Shown here piece by piece: positions 50,085 to 61,715 of a DNA stretch of 64,000 nt. The notes below the pieces were generated by a model that was not told the DNA's origin, did no database searches, and was given only the letters and a program-made list of their open reading frames with translations. Made by a program: the position numbers and the translations under genes. How positions within the stretch are numbered: the first letter of the stretch is position 1; the number at the start of each line of letters is the position of its first letter. Source of the stretch: Takifugu bimaculatus (taxonomy: Eukaryota; Chordata; Actinopteri; Tetraodontiformes; Tetraodontidae); assembly GCA_004026145.2 (NCBI GenBank), contig CP034995.1, positions 732,001 to 796,000 on the forward strand, written 5' to 3'.

Positions 50085-53000
50085 ATGCTGTTTCCTCGGA
50101 GATGTTCTCAGTGTCTGATCTCTGTCACAAACAGACACGCTGTTGTTCAAAGATCCTGCTCCACGATTCAGGGGGAGGTGAGGGTCAGGTTTGCACCCAG
50201 TCCGACAGGTTAGTTCAACACTACACAGCCTGTCCTGTACGGTTATTTAAAGGGATCTCATGTTGCTGTCATATGATTGTCCTTTATTTACCTCAGATTG
50301 CCGCTATTTGGAAATTACCATGCACGTTTACAGCTCAGTTTTATTTCCTCACCTCAGAATTAAGCCCACAAAGTTATTTAGTTGTGAGATATTTGCCTTT
50401 TTGCCTCACTGTTGCATGGCATTAACTCTTTGGGTCTCTGACAGGTTCTGTTCTGTGTTGCAGGTTTCTTACATCTTGGAGGCCTCCGAACTGCTCTCTA
50501 CAACTACATCTTTGCTAAGAAGTATGGAGGCTCATTCGTGCTGCGACTGGAGGACACCGATCAGAGCAGGCTGGTGCCTGGTGCTGCAGAGTCTATTGAG
50601 GACATGCTGGAGTGGGCAGGTGAGAAACACTACACTTTAGAAATGTTGTTAAGTTCACGAGTATAAATATTATCTAGAAGCAAAATGGCTGTAAAAAATC
50701 TTAAGATGATATACGTGTTTAGAAAGCCCAGAATATCTTTTCCTTCATCTGCAGGTGTGCCTCCAGACGAAAGTCCTCGTCGAGGCGGTTTATTTGGTCC
50801 TTATCTGCAGTCTTGGAGGTTAGACCTCTACACGCAGGCAGCCCAGCAGCTTGTTGAAAGTGGAAATGCATACTACTGTTTCTGCAGCTCTCAGAGACTC
50901 GAGCTGCTTAAAAAAGAGGCCTTGAGGAGTGGCCAGACACCAAGGTGACTCCACATCATTCACATTTTATACTTCTCCTTAAACTCAGACTTTAATGGTG
51001 CATAGAGAGATATTGTGAAAAGATTATTTGGATTGAAAGCAAGACTTTTGTTTCTCAGGTATGATAATAGGTGCCGTCACCTCCAGCTCATACAGGTCCG
51101 AAACAAACTGGATCAGGGACGTCCCACACGTGATCAGGTTTCGTCTGGAAACGGGTGTTGAACCATTCCAGGACATGATCTTTGGTTGGAATCATCACGA
51201 TGTGGCTCAGGTCAGAGCTGAACCGCTGTCATACATACGTTATGATATGGGTTTAGTAACTTTAAATCATTCTTTATCCCATTTTCTTAGGTGGAAGGTG
51301 ACCCAGTGGTGATAAAAGCTGATGGATATCCCACCTATCACTTGGCTAACATAGTAGATGATCATTATATGAAGATTAGTCATGTGCTACGGGGGTCAGA
51401 GTGGCTCATCTCCACCTCCAAACACCTCCTGATGTACCGTGCTCTTGGATGGGAGCCTCCCACCTTTGGACATCTCCCGCTTCTGATGAACAAAGATGGC
51501 AGCAAACTTTCCAAACGACAGGGGGACATTTTCATCCAAAGCTTCCAGCGAGACGGAGTCCTTCCAGAGGCCCTGCTGGACATTACAACCAACTGTGGGT
51601 CTGGATTCAGCAGTGAGTGAAGAGAACCTTAAAGGAGAGAGAGAAACCACAAAAAATGCATGTGCCTGTTGTTTCGTTTGGACTATATTTTAAAACCAGC
51701 TCATTTTTCTGTTTCATCTGTTTTCCAGCCCACCGAATGGGGCGGAGGATAAATGAACTTATCTCTGAGTTTAGTCCGTCAAAGATCACAACACATTCTG
51801 CTCTGTTAGATCTGGAGAAGCTGCCTGAATTTAACAGGTGGGTCAAAATTCCTTTGGATCAACAAAGGGAGGGGGACGTCTCTGCTCCCACATATAGACA
51901 TTGTTAGAAATAGCAATTTTAGCTGCAAGCTCAGTGTCACTGTGAAGATATGCGTGACAATTACTGACCCAGTGCTGTGTTGTCATGTGAAACATACTGA
52001 ATGACATGTGACTGCGACAAGCTTTGAGTCAACATCAGCATGTGAGTTGCGTCACAATGAATACTTTCTGGGGCAGAATTCACCTGCAGCACCGTATTGA
52101 AAATGAGGAGCAGTGCCGGTCGCTGATCAGAGATTTGCAGGGACAGATCCAGCAGACTTTTACAACAGACATCCAGGACGACGGAGTAATACAGGAGCAT
52201 TACATCAAACGGGTGCTGCAGCTGCGTAAGGTAACCATAACAACACTTTCGATCAAATGTGTTATCACAGCATCAATATTTTGAATCTTGGTGATGAGGA
52301 GTAACTCTCAATTAACAAAATTGGATACCTTTTTTGCATCCAGTGATACCCAGATCATAAAACATAAAAGTGTGACTTAATTTTCCCCCCATACCATATA
52401 TTTTATTTAATTCTAGCCCACTGCCCTCTACTTCAGACATAGATTCCACGTCTCTCCAGTAACACAACAATCCTCTTCCCACAGGGTCACATATCCTCCC
52501 TCAAGGAGCTTCTAACTCCAGTTTACTCGTACCTGTGGGTGCGTCCTTCCTTTTCCAGCCAGCAGGTGGCAGCACTCACATCAGAGGCCCAACACATTGG
52601 TTCATTAGTGTTAAAGTATGTTATTTAAAAGGATTGTGTAATTTTTTGGTACCTCTGTAGAGTACATGTTAAACAGGATGACGATCACCTCTGTATTACA
52701 GATTAGTATCTGAGAGGGGGGAGGAGCTGGCCTTGGATCAGCTCAGTAAAGATTTGAAGACTTTGGCGAAGCAGACTAAAATCACCAAGCACAGGGAACT
52801 GATGAAGCTGTTACGCCTGGCTCTCAGCGGTCTGCAGGTACTCTTTCTGTTGACGCAGTCGCAGTAATGTGATGTTGCCTGTTTAACCTGGAATTTCACC
52901 TTCAGTTGACACAAACCAGTTTAGTCCCTCATAAATGTCCATGAGACGGACTGATGCTGACCTGAAGTGACTGGCACTTTTAAAGTATTTTAAAACCACT

Positions 53001-53318
53001 CTGACTCTCTGGGGGACTAATCACGTTCTTCCTCTGTTTTTTATTTTCATTTCTGCAACTTTAATGACGAAGCTAAAAACAGAAAAAGCATGACCAGAAC
53101 CTTCCTTAGTCATTCTTCAAATGACTTCCTCCTGGAAGTGACTGATGATTGTTTTTTTCCTTCTATGGTGTGATAGTATCACTTCACCCTTCCTCTACTG
53201 ATCAGTGGTTCTCTGACCAGCAGCAAGGACCGAGTGTAGCTGAGATGATGGTGTGTTTGGGCCCTGCGGAGATCTACCATCGCTTCCAGAATCTTCTGCG
53301 GGTGTGCGAGTCCAGTTA
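50085..53318 (+). CDS. ears2: Mitochondrial glutamyl-tRNA synthetase EARS2, 10 exons, intact
   Basis: Class I aminoacyl-tRNA synthetase that charges mitochondrial tRNA-Glu (and, in the indirect pathway, tRNA-Gln) in the matrix. Exons: 50085-50208, 50464-50619, 50755-50944, 51059-51210, 51291-51612, 51729-51837, 52077-52230, 52485-52615, 52702-52837, 53221-53318; the total is 1572 nt, i.e. 523 residues plus stop, the same length as the human protein, with every phase consistent. The N-terminus MLFPRRCSQCLISVTNRHAV is Arg-rich and Ser/Thr-bearing, fitting a mitochondrial presequence. The HIGH-type motif is FAPSPTGFLHLGGLR across exons 1/2, and the KMSKS equivalent is KLSKR in exon 5. The C-terminal anticodon-binding part is weaker but collinear. 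AATAAA at 53501-53506 is the likely polyadenylation signal. Confidence 0.97.
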
Positions 53319-54244
53319 GTTGGAGAATTGCAGGCCAACGGAGACCCGACACAGGCTGGAAGAGCTTCATGTGAAGAACCCCATAATTATTTTATTAAAG
53401 AGACTAAAACTGGTTCTGGACTCTGACACTGGATCAGCACAGAAAAGCTCTTTAGTCTGTTTTATGCAAATATGTTTAGTTTTTTTCTCTTTTTTTTTTA
53501 AATAAACCACAACAGTTGGGCTGCAGAGTCACATGAAGCATGAAGATGGTTAAAAGTGAAATTCACCTCTGACAAATTGATTTGCATCGGGCCAAAAGGA
53601 GCGCGAAGCCGATTAAAGAATTAAAAAGTCAAAACTTTGATAGAACATTTGTTTTTCCTGCATATTTTCTGCAAGGGATGACTTATTTGTGTGATTTGGG
53701 GTTGTTTTGCAATCAGTTTATCATTAGATTCCTAACTTTGATGTAATTTTTAGTTAATAATGGGTCATTTCTAATTTAACGCCACCATCAACATGCTAGT
53801 TGTGAACCTCACTTATCGTCTCCCCCAAGCTGGTGTTTGTTTGTTTGTTTGTTTAACAAAACGACTCCAAAAGTTATTAACTGATTTTAAAATGAATTTT
53901 TCAAAAAGTAACGGGATATTCTTCCCAGGTTCGATGCCAAGGGGCTTTGATCATAAAGCAACTTACATAAATTACTAGGTTGCCTGTATTTATGCTCCGC
54001 TACTGACACAAGTTACTCACGTTAGAATTTTCCAACTGTCATTAAACCGACGCGTTTATTCGCTGGGGCGCGGGGGGGGGGGGGGCGGGGGGGCTGCTTA
54101 GTGGGTCAGGAGTGTGACTGGCGGAGCGTGAGTGTCACATGTCGACACGCGCCGACGGCAGTTTGACACCTTCGCGTTCCCGAGGAGGCACGCGCGCCCT
54201 CGGCCGAAGATAAACTCCGAACCGGCGGCCAGATCAGGAGCTCC
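53319..54244. other. EARS2 3' end and GC-rich GGA2 promoter
   Basis: EARS2 3' UTR to about 53.52 kb, then 0.5 kb of AT-rich spacer. From about 54045 the sequence becomes CpG-rich with a long G run (54070-54090), consistent with a CpG-type promoter and 5' UTR for GGA2, whose ATG is at 54245. Confidence 0.55.
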
Positions 54245-57200
54245 ATGGCGGCTGCGGACGGCCAGCAGACTCTGGAGTCGTTGCTCTGTAAGTCAAACGC
54301 GCCTTTCTCCCATTTTCTCCCCGTTTTCGCGTTTTTCCTCTGATATAACGTTCGCGAACTTTGTTTATTTCGCATTATCCCGCCATCACGCCGTTTTCCG
54401 TCCTCTTAATCTTCCTTCTTAATGTAATATTTTAGAGATATTTTGGATTTATTTAATATAGTTACAAGAAAAAAGTTTGCCTTGGTGCAGAAAGTTATCA
54501 ACAGGAAGTTGGTTGCACCACGCGCGCCCCCGATCAGGCGCTCTAGCGTTCTGGATGTGCGCGCGCGCCGGCAGCTCATTTGTAATTCATTTCAAACTGA
54601 AGAAATTTTCAGAATTATACGTAGTTATATAACCATTAAAGCCTTATGATGAGGTTTTCTAACAATGTTATGACGTTAAAGTGTAGTATTCAGCACCTAA
54701 ATCATGATGTACACGTTTAATGCAGAAGGAAATGGAGATACTGATAATACAAGAACTTCCAAATCTTTGTGAGACTTGAATACTTGTGTTCCATCAAAGA
54801 CAGAAGCAGCTTGATGAAACAGTTTTAGAACTTGATTCATTCTTCTTTTTCAGATTCACAGACAAGTTTTTTTATTATTATTTAGGGTTCAAAACTTAAA
54901 GATGTACTTGTGATCAAATGCTCTTATAGGGAAATAGTTTTTGATGATGGAGTGTTAATTTTCACTTCCTCATTAAGGTGTTCTGTGTAACATGTTTGAC
55001 ACACTTTGGCAAATGAGGGTAATTTTAGTTAGTTGGTTTTTTTTGTTGTTTTTTTAAATGTTTCTATGATGTTGCTGCTGCTCCAGGCCAAATTACGGAC
55101 CCAGCCAATCAAGAGGACAGATGGGACTGCATCCAGAGCTTCTACCAGCTTGTGAACCAAGAGACTGATGGGTAAATTTCAGTTTGTGGCTTATTTGCCT
55201 GGTTAGAAGCTGAGCTGAAGACTGCCGCCTTCTGTGACACTAACTTTAATGCAACTCTGACATTTAAGAAAGAGTACCTGCACAACCACATTATAGTTAC
55301 AGCTGCTCTTAGACCCATCCCACAAGAGTTAAAAGGAAGCTGTGTGTAAATGCAGTGTGAAACCAGTTCCGCTTTGGCATCGTTCTCTTTGCGCTTGCTG
55401 TCTGTCAGTTTTAACCCTTATTTCTGCTTCCAGTCCTCAGGCTGCTATACATCTGCTTTCCCATAAAATCCAATCACCACAGGAGAAGGAGGCTCTGCAG
55501 GCGCTTACTGTATGTAATGGGGATCCTCATTTACTCATTTTTAAATTTGTCTGTTTTAATTAAGTTAATCTGTGCTGGTTTGAGGAAATAACTGCCCACT
55601 ACCTTCTAACGAGCCACATTTGTTATGATTACATGCAATTTCCCCCCCATGTCGGCTTATATTGCCTCTTTATGCGCACAAACATTCACAGAAACCAGGG
55701 TTTTGCTTGTCATGTCGGCCGCAAAGGGCACATATGACTTCCTAAGGTGCAGCCTCAGCGTGATTCACTTGAACTGGTCTCATGTCATCAGGGTTCCTTT
55801 TGATGGCCGCGATAATCGTTTATTTCTTCATTGATGCAGTGAGGCAGCATTGTCTGAAGGCCGAGTTGGGACATTGTTTGAAAAGCTGTGACTAACTTTC
55901 CTCACATGGCCTGAGTGAGTCAGCTTTTAAATGTGCTGTGACGCCACACATTTGACATTCATCCGTCTGTTAAAGCCACCGTACCTTCTCAGTTAACTGA
56001 TGTACAGAGTTCCTCATCGTGTGACATCTACGGTTAACCAGAAACGTGCAGTAAGAAGGTCTGCTGCCTCTGTCTTTGCAAGGAAACCCTAACTGATGCT
56101 TTCACTTTCACTTCTCGAAACTTGAATCAGCATTGATGGATTGTGATTTTGGTGCTTTCCAGCTTCTGGAAGCATGTATGAACAACTGCGGGAAGAGGTT
56201 CCACGGAGAGGTGGCCAAGTTTCGATTTCTCAACGAGCTTATTAAAGTATTATCACCCAAGGTAGGGGACAGGCCCAGAGGCTTCTTTAATGATCAGAAG
56301 ACAATTTAAGATGATTTTTAACAGGCATTATAAAGGACAGCCATTTATTGTTGGGCATTGAGATATACTGAGCGGTTCTAACTCTGAAACGTGGTTATCT
56401 AAGTGTTAGCACTCCGGTTGGTCTTCTCAACAGTACTTTGGCGCGTGGACATCACAGACAGTTAAAGACAGGGTGACGGAGGTCCTCTACGGCTGGACTC
56501 TGTGGCTTAAAGATGAACCCAAGATAAAGGAGGCCTACGGCATGCTCAAGAGACAAGGTGTGGATCTCTTGTGATTTTTGTTTTTGAAGTAGAGATTAAA
56601 AAATGGTGTTTAAAGCCTGCCTGGGACAACATCCTGCAGCAACTCATGTCTGATTTTGTCCTTCAGGCATTGTGGAGAAAGACCCCAAACTGCCTGACAC
56701 AATAATCATGGCACCTCCGCCACAACGAACCACACAGTCTGTCTTTGACCAGGAAGACAAGGCCACGGTGTGTGTGTGTGTGTGTGTGCGTGCGTATGTG
56801 TGTGTGTGTGTGTGTGTGTGCTTACCCCTCCTAAAATGTATTTGTGTATTTTAGCTTTTAGCCAGGTTATTAAAAAGTAACCGCCCTGAAGACCTGGAAA
56901 CAGCCAACAGACTCATAAAGAGCACCCTTAAGGAGGTAAGAAGCTGCGGCGGTGACACGTCACCCGTGCCCAACCTGCACCCGAAGCTTTTTATTTATAT
57001 ATTTCTGTGCGATTGTACGTTTTAGGAGCAGGAGAAAGCTGAGAAAGCTTCAAAGCGTGAGTCAACCTTGAAGGAGGTGGAGAGCAACACCAAAGCACTC
57101 AGAGGGTTATTGGACCAGCATAAAATCAGTGGAACCTTGTTAGATTTGAGTGATGATGTGAAGGTTTGTGCTATCGAGGAAAAAAAAACAAACACTGAAC

Positions 57201-59565
57201 ACGCTGTCTCTGTTGCCCCCCTTCTGTCGTGTTAAGCAGATTCCTCCAATTTTTAAGTTAAAATTCTGCCACAATTTTCAGAGTAAAGTGGCCAGAATAT
57301 ATGAAACTCCAACGAAGAAGGAAAATTTAGATAAAACACAGTGGGGAAAAAGTAGAATAAAATGCCCAAATACCTTAAAATTGCTACATACTTTGGATCC
57401 TAACAGTCTCTTTTGCTCTAGACTGTGTATGAGCGCTGTGATCGGATGAGGCCCACCCTGTTCCGCCTCGCCAGCGACACCATGGACGACGACTTGGCTC
57501 TCAACCAGATCCTGGAGGCCAACGACGAGCTGACGCTTGTCGTAAATGCCTTCAAAGAACAGGTGGGGAGAAACGCTGGAAGAGAAAGAAGTGGCGAGTG
57601 AGGAAGAAACGGAGGCTAAAACCAATGGTATGGTTTTCCCTGACAGAACACCTTGACCTCGTGGTGAATTCCAATCTGCTCTGCTTAAGCTGATCCTCTT
57701 TCCTCTTTTTTCTGCAGCTCCGACGAGCACCAGAGAGATTAAAAGCTACCGCCTCATCGACTTCTCAGGACTGGACTCGCCGGAGACGCTCAGAAAAGCT
57801 GACTCGCCAACACCCGTCTTTCCTCCTCTAATGGAAAATGACCTGGATTTTAACGAATTAGGTTGTTCAACCTTTACGCACTGTTGTTCTTTCCTCTTCA
57901 CAGCCCCGCTCGTCTGTCCTAAACTAGTATTTTTGTGCTCTGAAACACAGACTTTGAAAACGGGCTCACGAGGCCGTCCGAAGGAACGCCGAAATCATAT
58001 TACGAGGAATTAATACAGGTGGAGCTGAAGCGTGGAGACAGACGGTTAAAGTTTAACCGAGTGTGTTTAACACAATTTATCGTTTTTCTGTCAGCTCAAC
58101 GCCGACTTCCAGGTGAAGAGTTCTGAACAGAATGGAGGGTTGGTGCTGAGGTCCCGTGGATGTGGAGAGCACTGTCCAACCTCAAACGGCACTAGCGATC
58201 GGTGGGGAATCAATCAGGTCTTGATCTAATCTGTAGTGCTTTTAGACTGAAAATCTAGCCAAGTACCTGGAAGGACGTGCAGGGACGCTTTCGGAGGAAG
58301 ATGCACGAAGATGTGCGAACAGATAGCTTATCGAAGTGGACTGCCTGAGTCGCGTGATGGGGCAAATGTGCGACGGGTGGTGATTGCAATCTGGTGATTT
58401 AATTCAATTCGACTCATCTGCGTTCGCTGAACCCGCCCGCGTGGCGCATTTGATGAAAGGAGTTTCACATCTTTAACATTTAAAAAGAATAACGATCCAG
58501 ATCAGATTTTATCAGGCTTCCAGGAAGAATGTACTGCTGACAGCACGCAAATGTAGCAAAAGTTAAAAAGTAATAATTAACTTGGAGGCAGCAGTTTGAA
58601 TTACTATATCACTGTTCCTGCTATTTCTTTAAAATGATAAGCTTTATTTGTTTTTTTATCCGTATCGTTGCTTCCTTTGTCAGGTCTCTCCCTCAGAATC
58701 ACCAGTTTACAGGCTTTGAAGCTCCGTCTATGCTGCAGAAAGATCTTGGGCAGGTCTCAGGATCCCCGCGGAGGTCAGAGCACAAACCGTGTCCTTCAGG
58801 TGAACTGAAGAACATCTTTGTCCCTTTGGAGTCCATCAAATCCAGTATGTAACACAACTGAAGGTCCGGTTTGTGAACCAGTCGGGCTCTTTGTGTTCAT
58901 GTGAGGCTGCCCTCCTCCTCAGGTCACCTCGAGCCTGTCACTCTGCTCGATCGCGGCGGGATTCGCGTCTCGCTCCACTTCACAGTCTGTCCGCGGAGTC
59001 ATCCAGATGTTGCCGTGCTGGTCGTGTCCACGGTGAACACATCCGCCCTCCCTGTTAAAGACTACCTGTTCCAAGCTGCTGTTCCAAAGGTGGCGCCTCT
59101 TCAGTTTAACCTCCTGACCCCTGAACCTCTGCTTGTTGGCGTGAGCTGATGTGTGATGTTGTTCCCTCGCCTGCAGACCATGTCTGTCAAACTCCAGCCT
59201 GCTTCAGGGACACAGTTAACCGCTTACAACCCTCTGCTGCCTCCGCCGGCCATCTCTCAGGTTCTCCTGCTGGCTAACCCACAGGAGGTGAGTCTTCCCT
59301 GATCTTCATCACTTTTAGTCCTCGACCACTTGGGAGGGACTAACCGATTTGTGAAGAACCGGTGCTCGTTTCAGCCTCCCCATCATCACTGGAGCTACCT
59401 GAGCGCTTGGCTCATTTGAGAGCCTCTTTTGAAATCTGCCTTCTCTCTCTGCAGCGAAGCGTGCGCCTCCGCTACAGGTTGACTCTGACACACGGAGACC
59501 AGCAGCTGAACGAAGCCGGAGAGATCGAAAGCCTCCCAGACTGGATGGCTCTGGTTGGCCACTGA
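54245..59565 (+). CDS. gga2: ADP-ribosylation factor-binding protein GGA2, one-base break in exon 9
   Basis: Monomeric clathrin adaptor for trans-Golgi to endosome sorting. Exons: 54245-54287, 55087-55171, 55434-55509, 56163-56261, 56434-56557, 56667-56767, 56855-56935, 57026-57163, 57422-57627, 57718-57861, 57951-58018, 58095-58150 or 58217 (end uncertain), 58684-58844, 58923-59089, 59177-59287, 59455-59565. The VHS domain covers the first five to six exons (HKIQSPQEKEALQALT, AKFRFLNELIKVLSPKYFG); the GAT domain follows (ARLLKSNRPEDLETANRLIK, then VYERCDRMRPTLFRLASDT). A variable hinge precedes the GAE ear (NIFVPLESIKSS, RGGIRVSLHFTVCP, VKLQPASGTQL). In exon 9 the incoming frame stops just after KEQVGR; reading one base over from a GGGG run (57565-57568) gives GETLEEKEVASEEETEAKTN and the right phase into exon 10. 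The GGA2 rather than GGA1/GGA3 call rests on hinge and ear similarity and the EARS2 neighbour, as in human. Confidence 0.93.
56768..56820. repeat. (GT)n microsatellite starting at the GGA2 exon 6 donor
   Basis: The donor after GCCACG is itself the first GT of the repeat, which continues with a few CG/TA interruptions for about 50 bp of a very short (87 bp) intron. Confidence 0.93.
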
Positions 59566-61028
59566 ACGAACTGATCTAAAATTTCCACCCTAGTGAGAAA
59601 GAAAGGTTTCCTCCGGCTCAGCTCCTCACAAAGTGCAACCAAAAACAATACATGAACAGACATTGACATTTACAGGCTTTTATATTTCTATCTGGTTTGA
59701 TACTCGCCTCATAGTTCTCAGTATTCTGCTGTAGTTCCGGTATGTGATGTTGCTTGCCTCTGTCCCCAAGTGCCTGTAATATCTACCATGTATTTATTAA
59801 TGTGTTTTTCTTTGTAGGAATACCTTCTCAGAACACTGTAAAGAAAACTGCAGAATTGTGTGTTAGCTTCATCGCATTACCTGTTTTTTACACGATAAAC
59901 CTAAACTTTGCCCGGTAAACTCAGATATGATGATATTTCTTGTTTTGTATTGTAAGACAAAAATGAGTTTCTGTGTAGAACAAATCCTCCCAACCTGCTC
60001 CTGTCTGGTCTGTGTTGGTCTCCCCACTGCCATCAGTAAAGCTGTCGGTAAACCTCACAACAGAATTAAAAGAAGTCTTGGTTTCAAACCTGCAGGTATC
60101 AAGTGACATTTATCAGAACAAAGCAGCAACTTTGTCGATCATATTTATTATATGACATCAGCAGATTAAAATACATGTTAATTATGTACATTTGTGTAAC
60201 AGGGGTGTTAGATAAAGTGCCAAATACCATTTTTACAAAAAGAAAAAAGGGTTTGTGGAAGACCATCACACCTGTTACACTGGTCCCACAGCATTGCTTC
60301 ACAGAAGAGGGGCCTCCTGGTTTTGCAGGACGGCTGAATTGCTCAGTGGTTTGTGGGACAGTTTTGGCACAATTCACCCGGGAATCACAGTCTGGGAGCG
60401 GTGGTGGACAAAAACTGGGTGTTTTTTTTCATTTTACGTTTTTTTCGTCTATTTCATTTCAACACAGACTGACATTGACACGTAACACCAGGTCAGTGAT
60501 CTGACTGCAAATGTTTCCATGGAAACATTCCGGATTTTTGCTCCAGCATGTGGAAGGTTAGTAAGGGAGGCTACACTTGCATCCTGACCACAAGTGGACG
60601 TTTTTGTCCTTAGGAAATATAAGACAACAGAATACACTTTCCAGACTTTTTTTTTGCTTTTTTTCTCATCACTGACAAACAGGAATCTGACATTCTTCTA
60701 ACAGTTACTGTTCGATGCGGCGGCGCCTTCTCCATAAACGCCACACAGACAAGATGATGGGTTGCATTTATTCGTAGGTACGTTGAGGAGCTACAAAAGG
60801 TCGGCAAAAGTTTTTTTACGCCTCAGTTTTGTTTTCCTACGGCAGTGATGACGTACAGACAGTGACAGCCGGCGGTCAGGTGATGGTCTGGCCTGCGTGT
60901 CCTCGGAGCAGGTTGGATTTAAGACATCATGGAGCTTCTGCTCTTTGCCTTCTGCTGCCACCTGCTGGAGCTTTTCTGGCTCCTCGTCTTTGTGTCCATT
61001 TAATGATTCCTCAAATCGTCAAACACAA
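59566..61028. other. Converging 3' ends of GGA2 and PDE4
   Basis: No coding exon seen. A minus-strand AATAAA at 60144-60149 is a candidate PDE4 polyadenylation signal. No strong AATAAA on the plus strand was found for GGA2 (AATTAAA near 60063 is a weak candidate). The PDE4 3' UTR would then be 0.9-1.5 kb. Confidence 0.5.
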
Positions 61029-61715
61029 CTAGCTTTCCTCTTCCTCCTCCTCTTCTTCCTCCCCTTTCTCTTCTTCCTGTTCTGTTTCATCCTCAGGTTG
61101 CGCCTCTTCCACTTCTTCCTCCTGTTTGTTTTCCTCATCCGCACCCTCTGGTTCTCCTTCATCAACAGTATCTGCTGTTTCAGCCTCCTCATCCTGAATG
61201 TTCTCCTCTACTTCATCACCTTCCACCTCATCATGATCGTTCTCCTCCTCTTTCTCCTCCACTTCTTCCCCTTCTTCTTTCTCCTCCATCTCTGCTCCCT
61301 CTTCTTTCTCACAATCTTCCTCTTCTTCACCTTGTTCTACATTTTCCTCGACTTCTGACTCCCCATTTTGCATTTCTTCTTCACCAGCAACCTTTTCCAA
61401 ATGTTCCTCACTTTCTTCATCTTTTTCCAAATCCTCTTCATGGGGATCACCCTCTTCCTCTTGTTGCTCTTCCTCAGTCTTTTCAGCATCCTCCTCATCT
61501 TTGGCATCCTCATTCCCCTCTGCTCCCGGTTCTTCTTCGTGGTCCTCCTCTTCCTCTTTCCCTTCCTCTTCCACCTCTCTCTCTTCTTCCTGTTCTTCTT
61601 GGAGCCCATTTTGCTCACTGTTGTGGTTCTCCTCATCCTCTTCCCCAGATTCAACATGGTTCTGTTCCTCAGCTGTGGGCTCCACCTGGCTGGCACAGAT
61701 GGCCCTCCGGACCAC
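61029..61715 (-). CDS. Glu-rich 228-codon frame overlapping the PDE4 3' end
   Basis: Open frame on the PDE4 strand, one base (+1) from the PDE4 catalytic frame, which stops at 61669-61671. Nearly half of the residues are Glu, with Asp, Gln, Gly and Val, ending EEEEEEEES and a TAG at 61029-61031. It is purine-rich DNA, so a second frame (Lys/Arg-rich, 61337-61696) is also open, but only the acidic frame stays open throughout. Mammalian PDE4 isoforms continue after FQFELTLE into acidic tails (Glu-rich in PDE4A and PDE4C). The frame is therefore best read as the true, much enlarged acidic C-terminus of this PDE4 separated by one surplus base; it could alternatively be untranslated 3' UTR. Confidence 0.5.
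   Translation of the reverse strand: MVRRAICASQVEPTAEEQNHVESGEEDEENHNSEQNGLQEEQEEEREVEEEGKEEEEDHEEEPGAEGNEDAKDEEDAEKTEEEQQEEEGDPHEEDLEKDEESEEHLEKVAGEEEMQNGESEVEENVEQGEEEEDCEKEEGAEMEEKEEGEEVEEKEEENDHDEVEGDEVEENIQDEEAETADTVDEGEPEGADEENKQEEEVEEAQPEDETEQEEEKGEEEEEEEEES

Noticed and set aside
61337..61696. Lys/Arg-rich 119-codon frame on the minus strand
   Set aside because: It is the frame shadow of purine-rich DNA; the acidic frame over the same DNA is longer and fits the PDE4 family tail.
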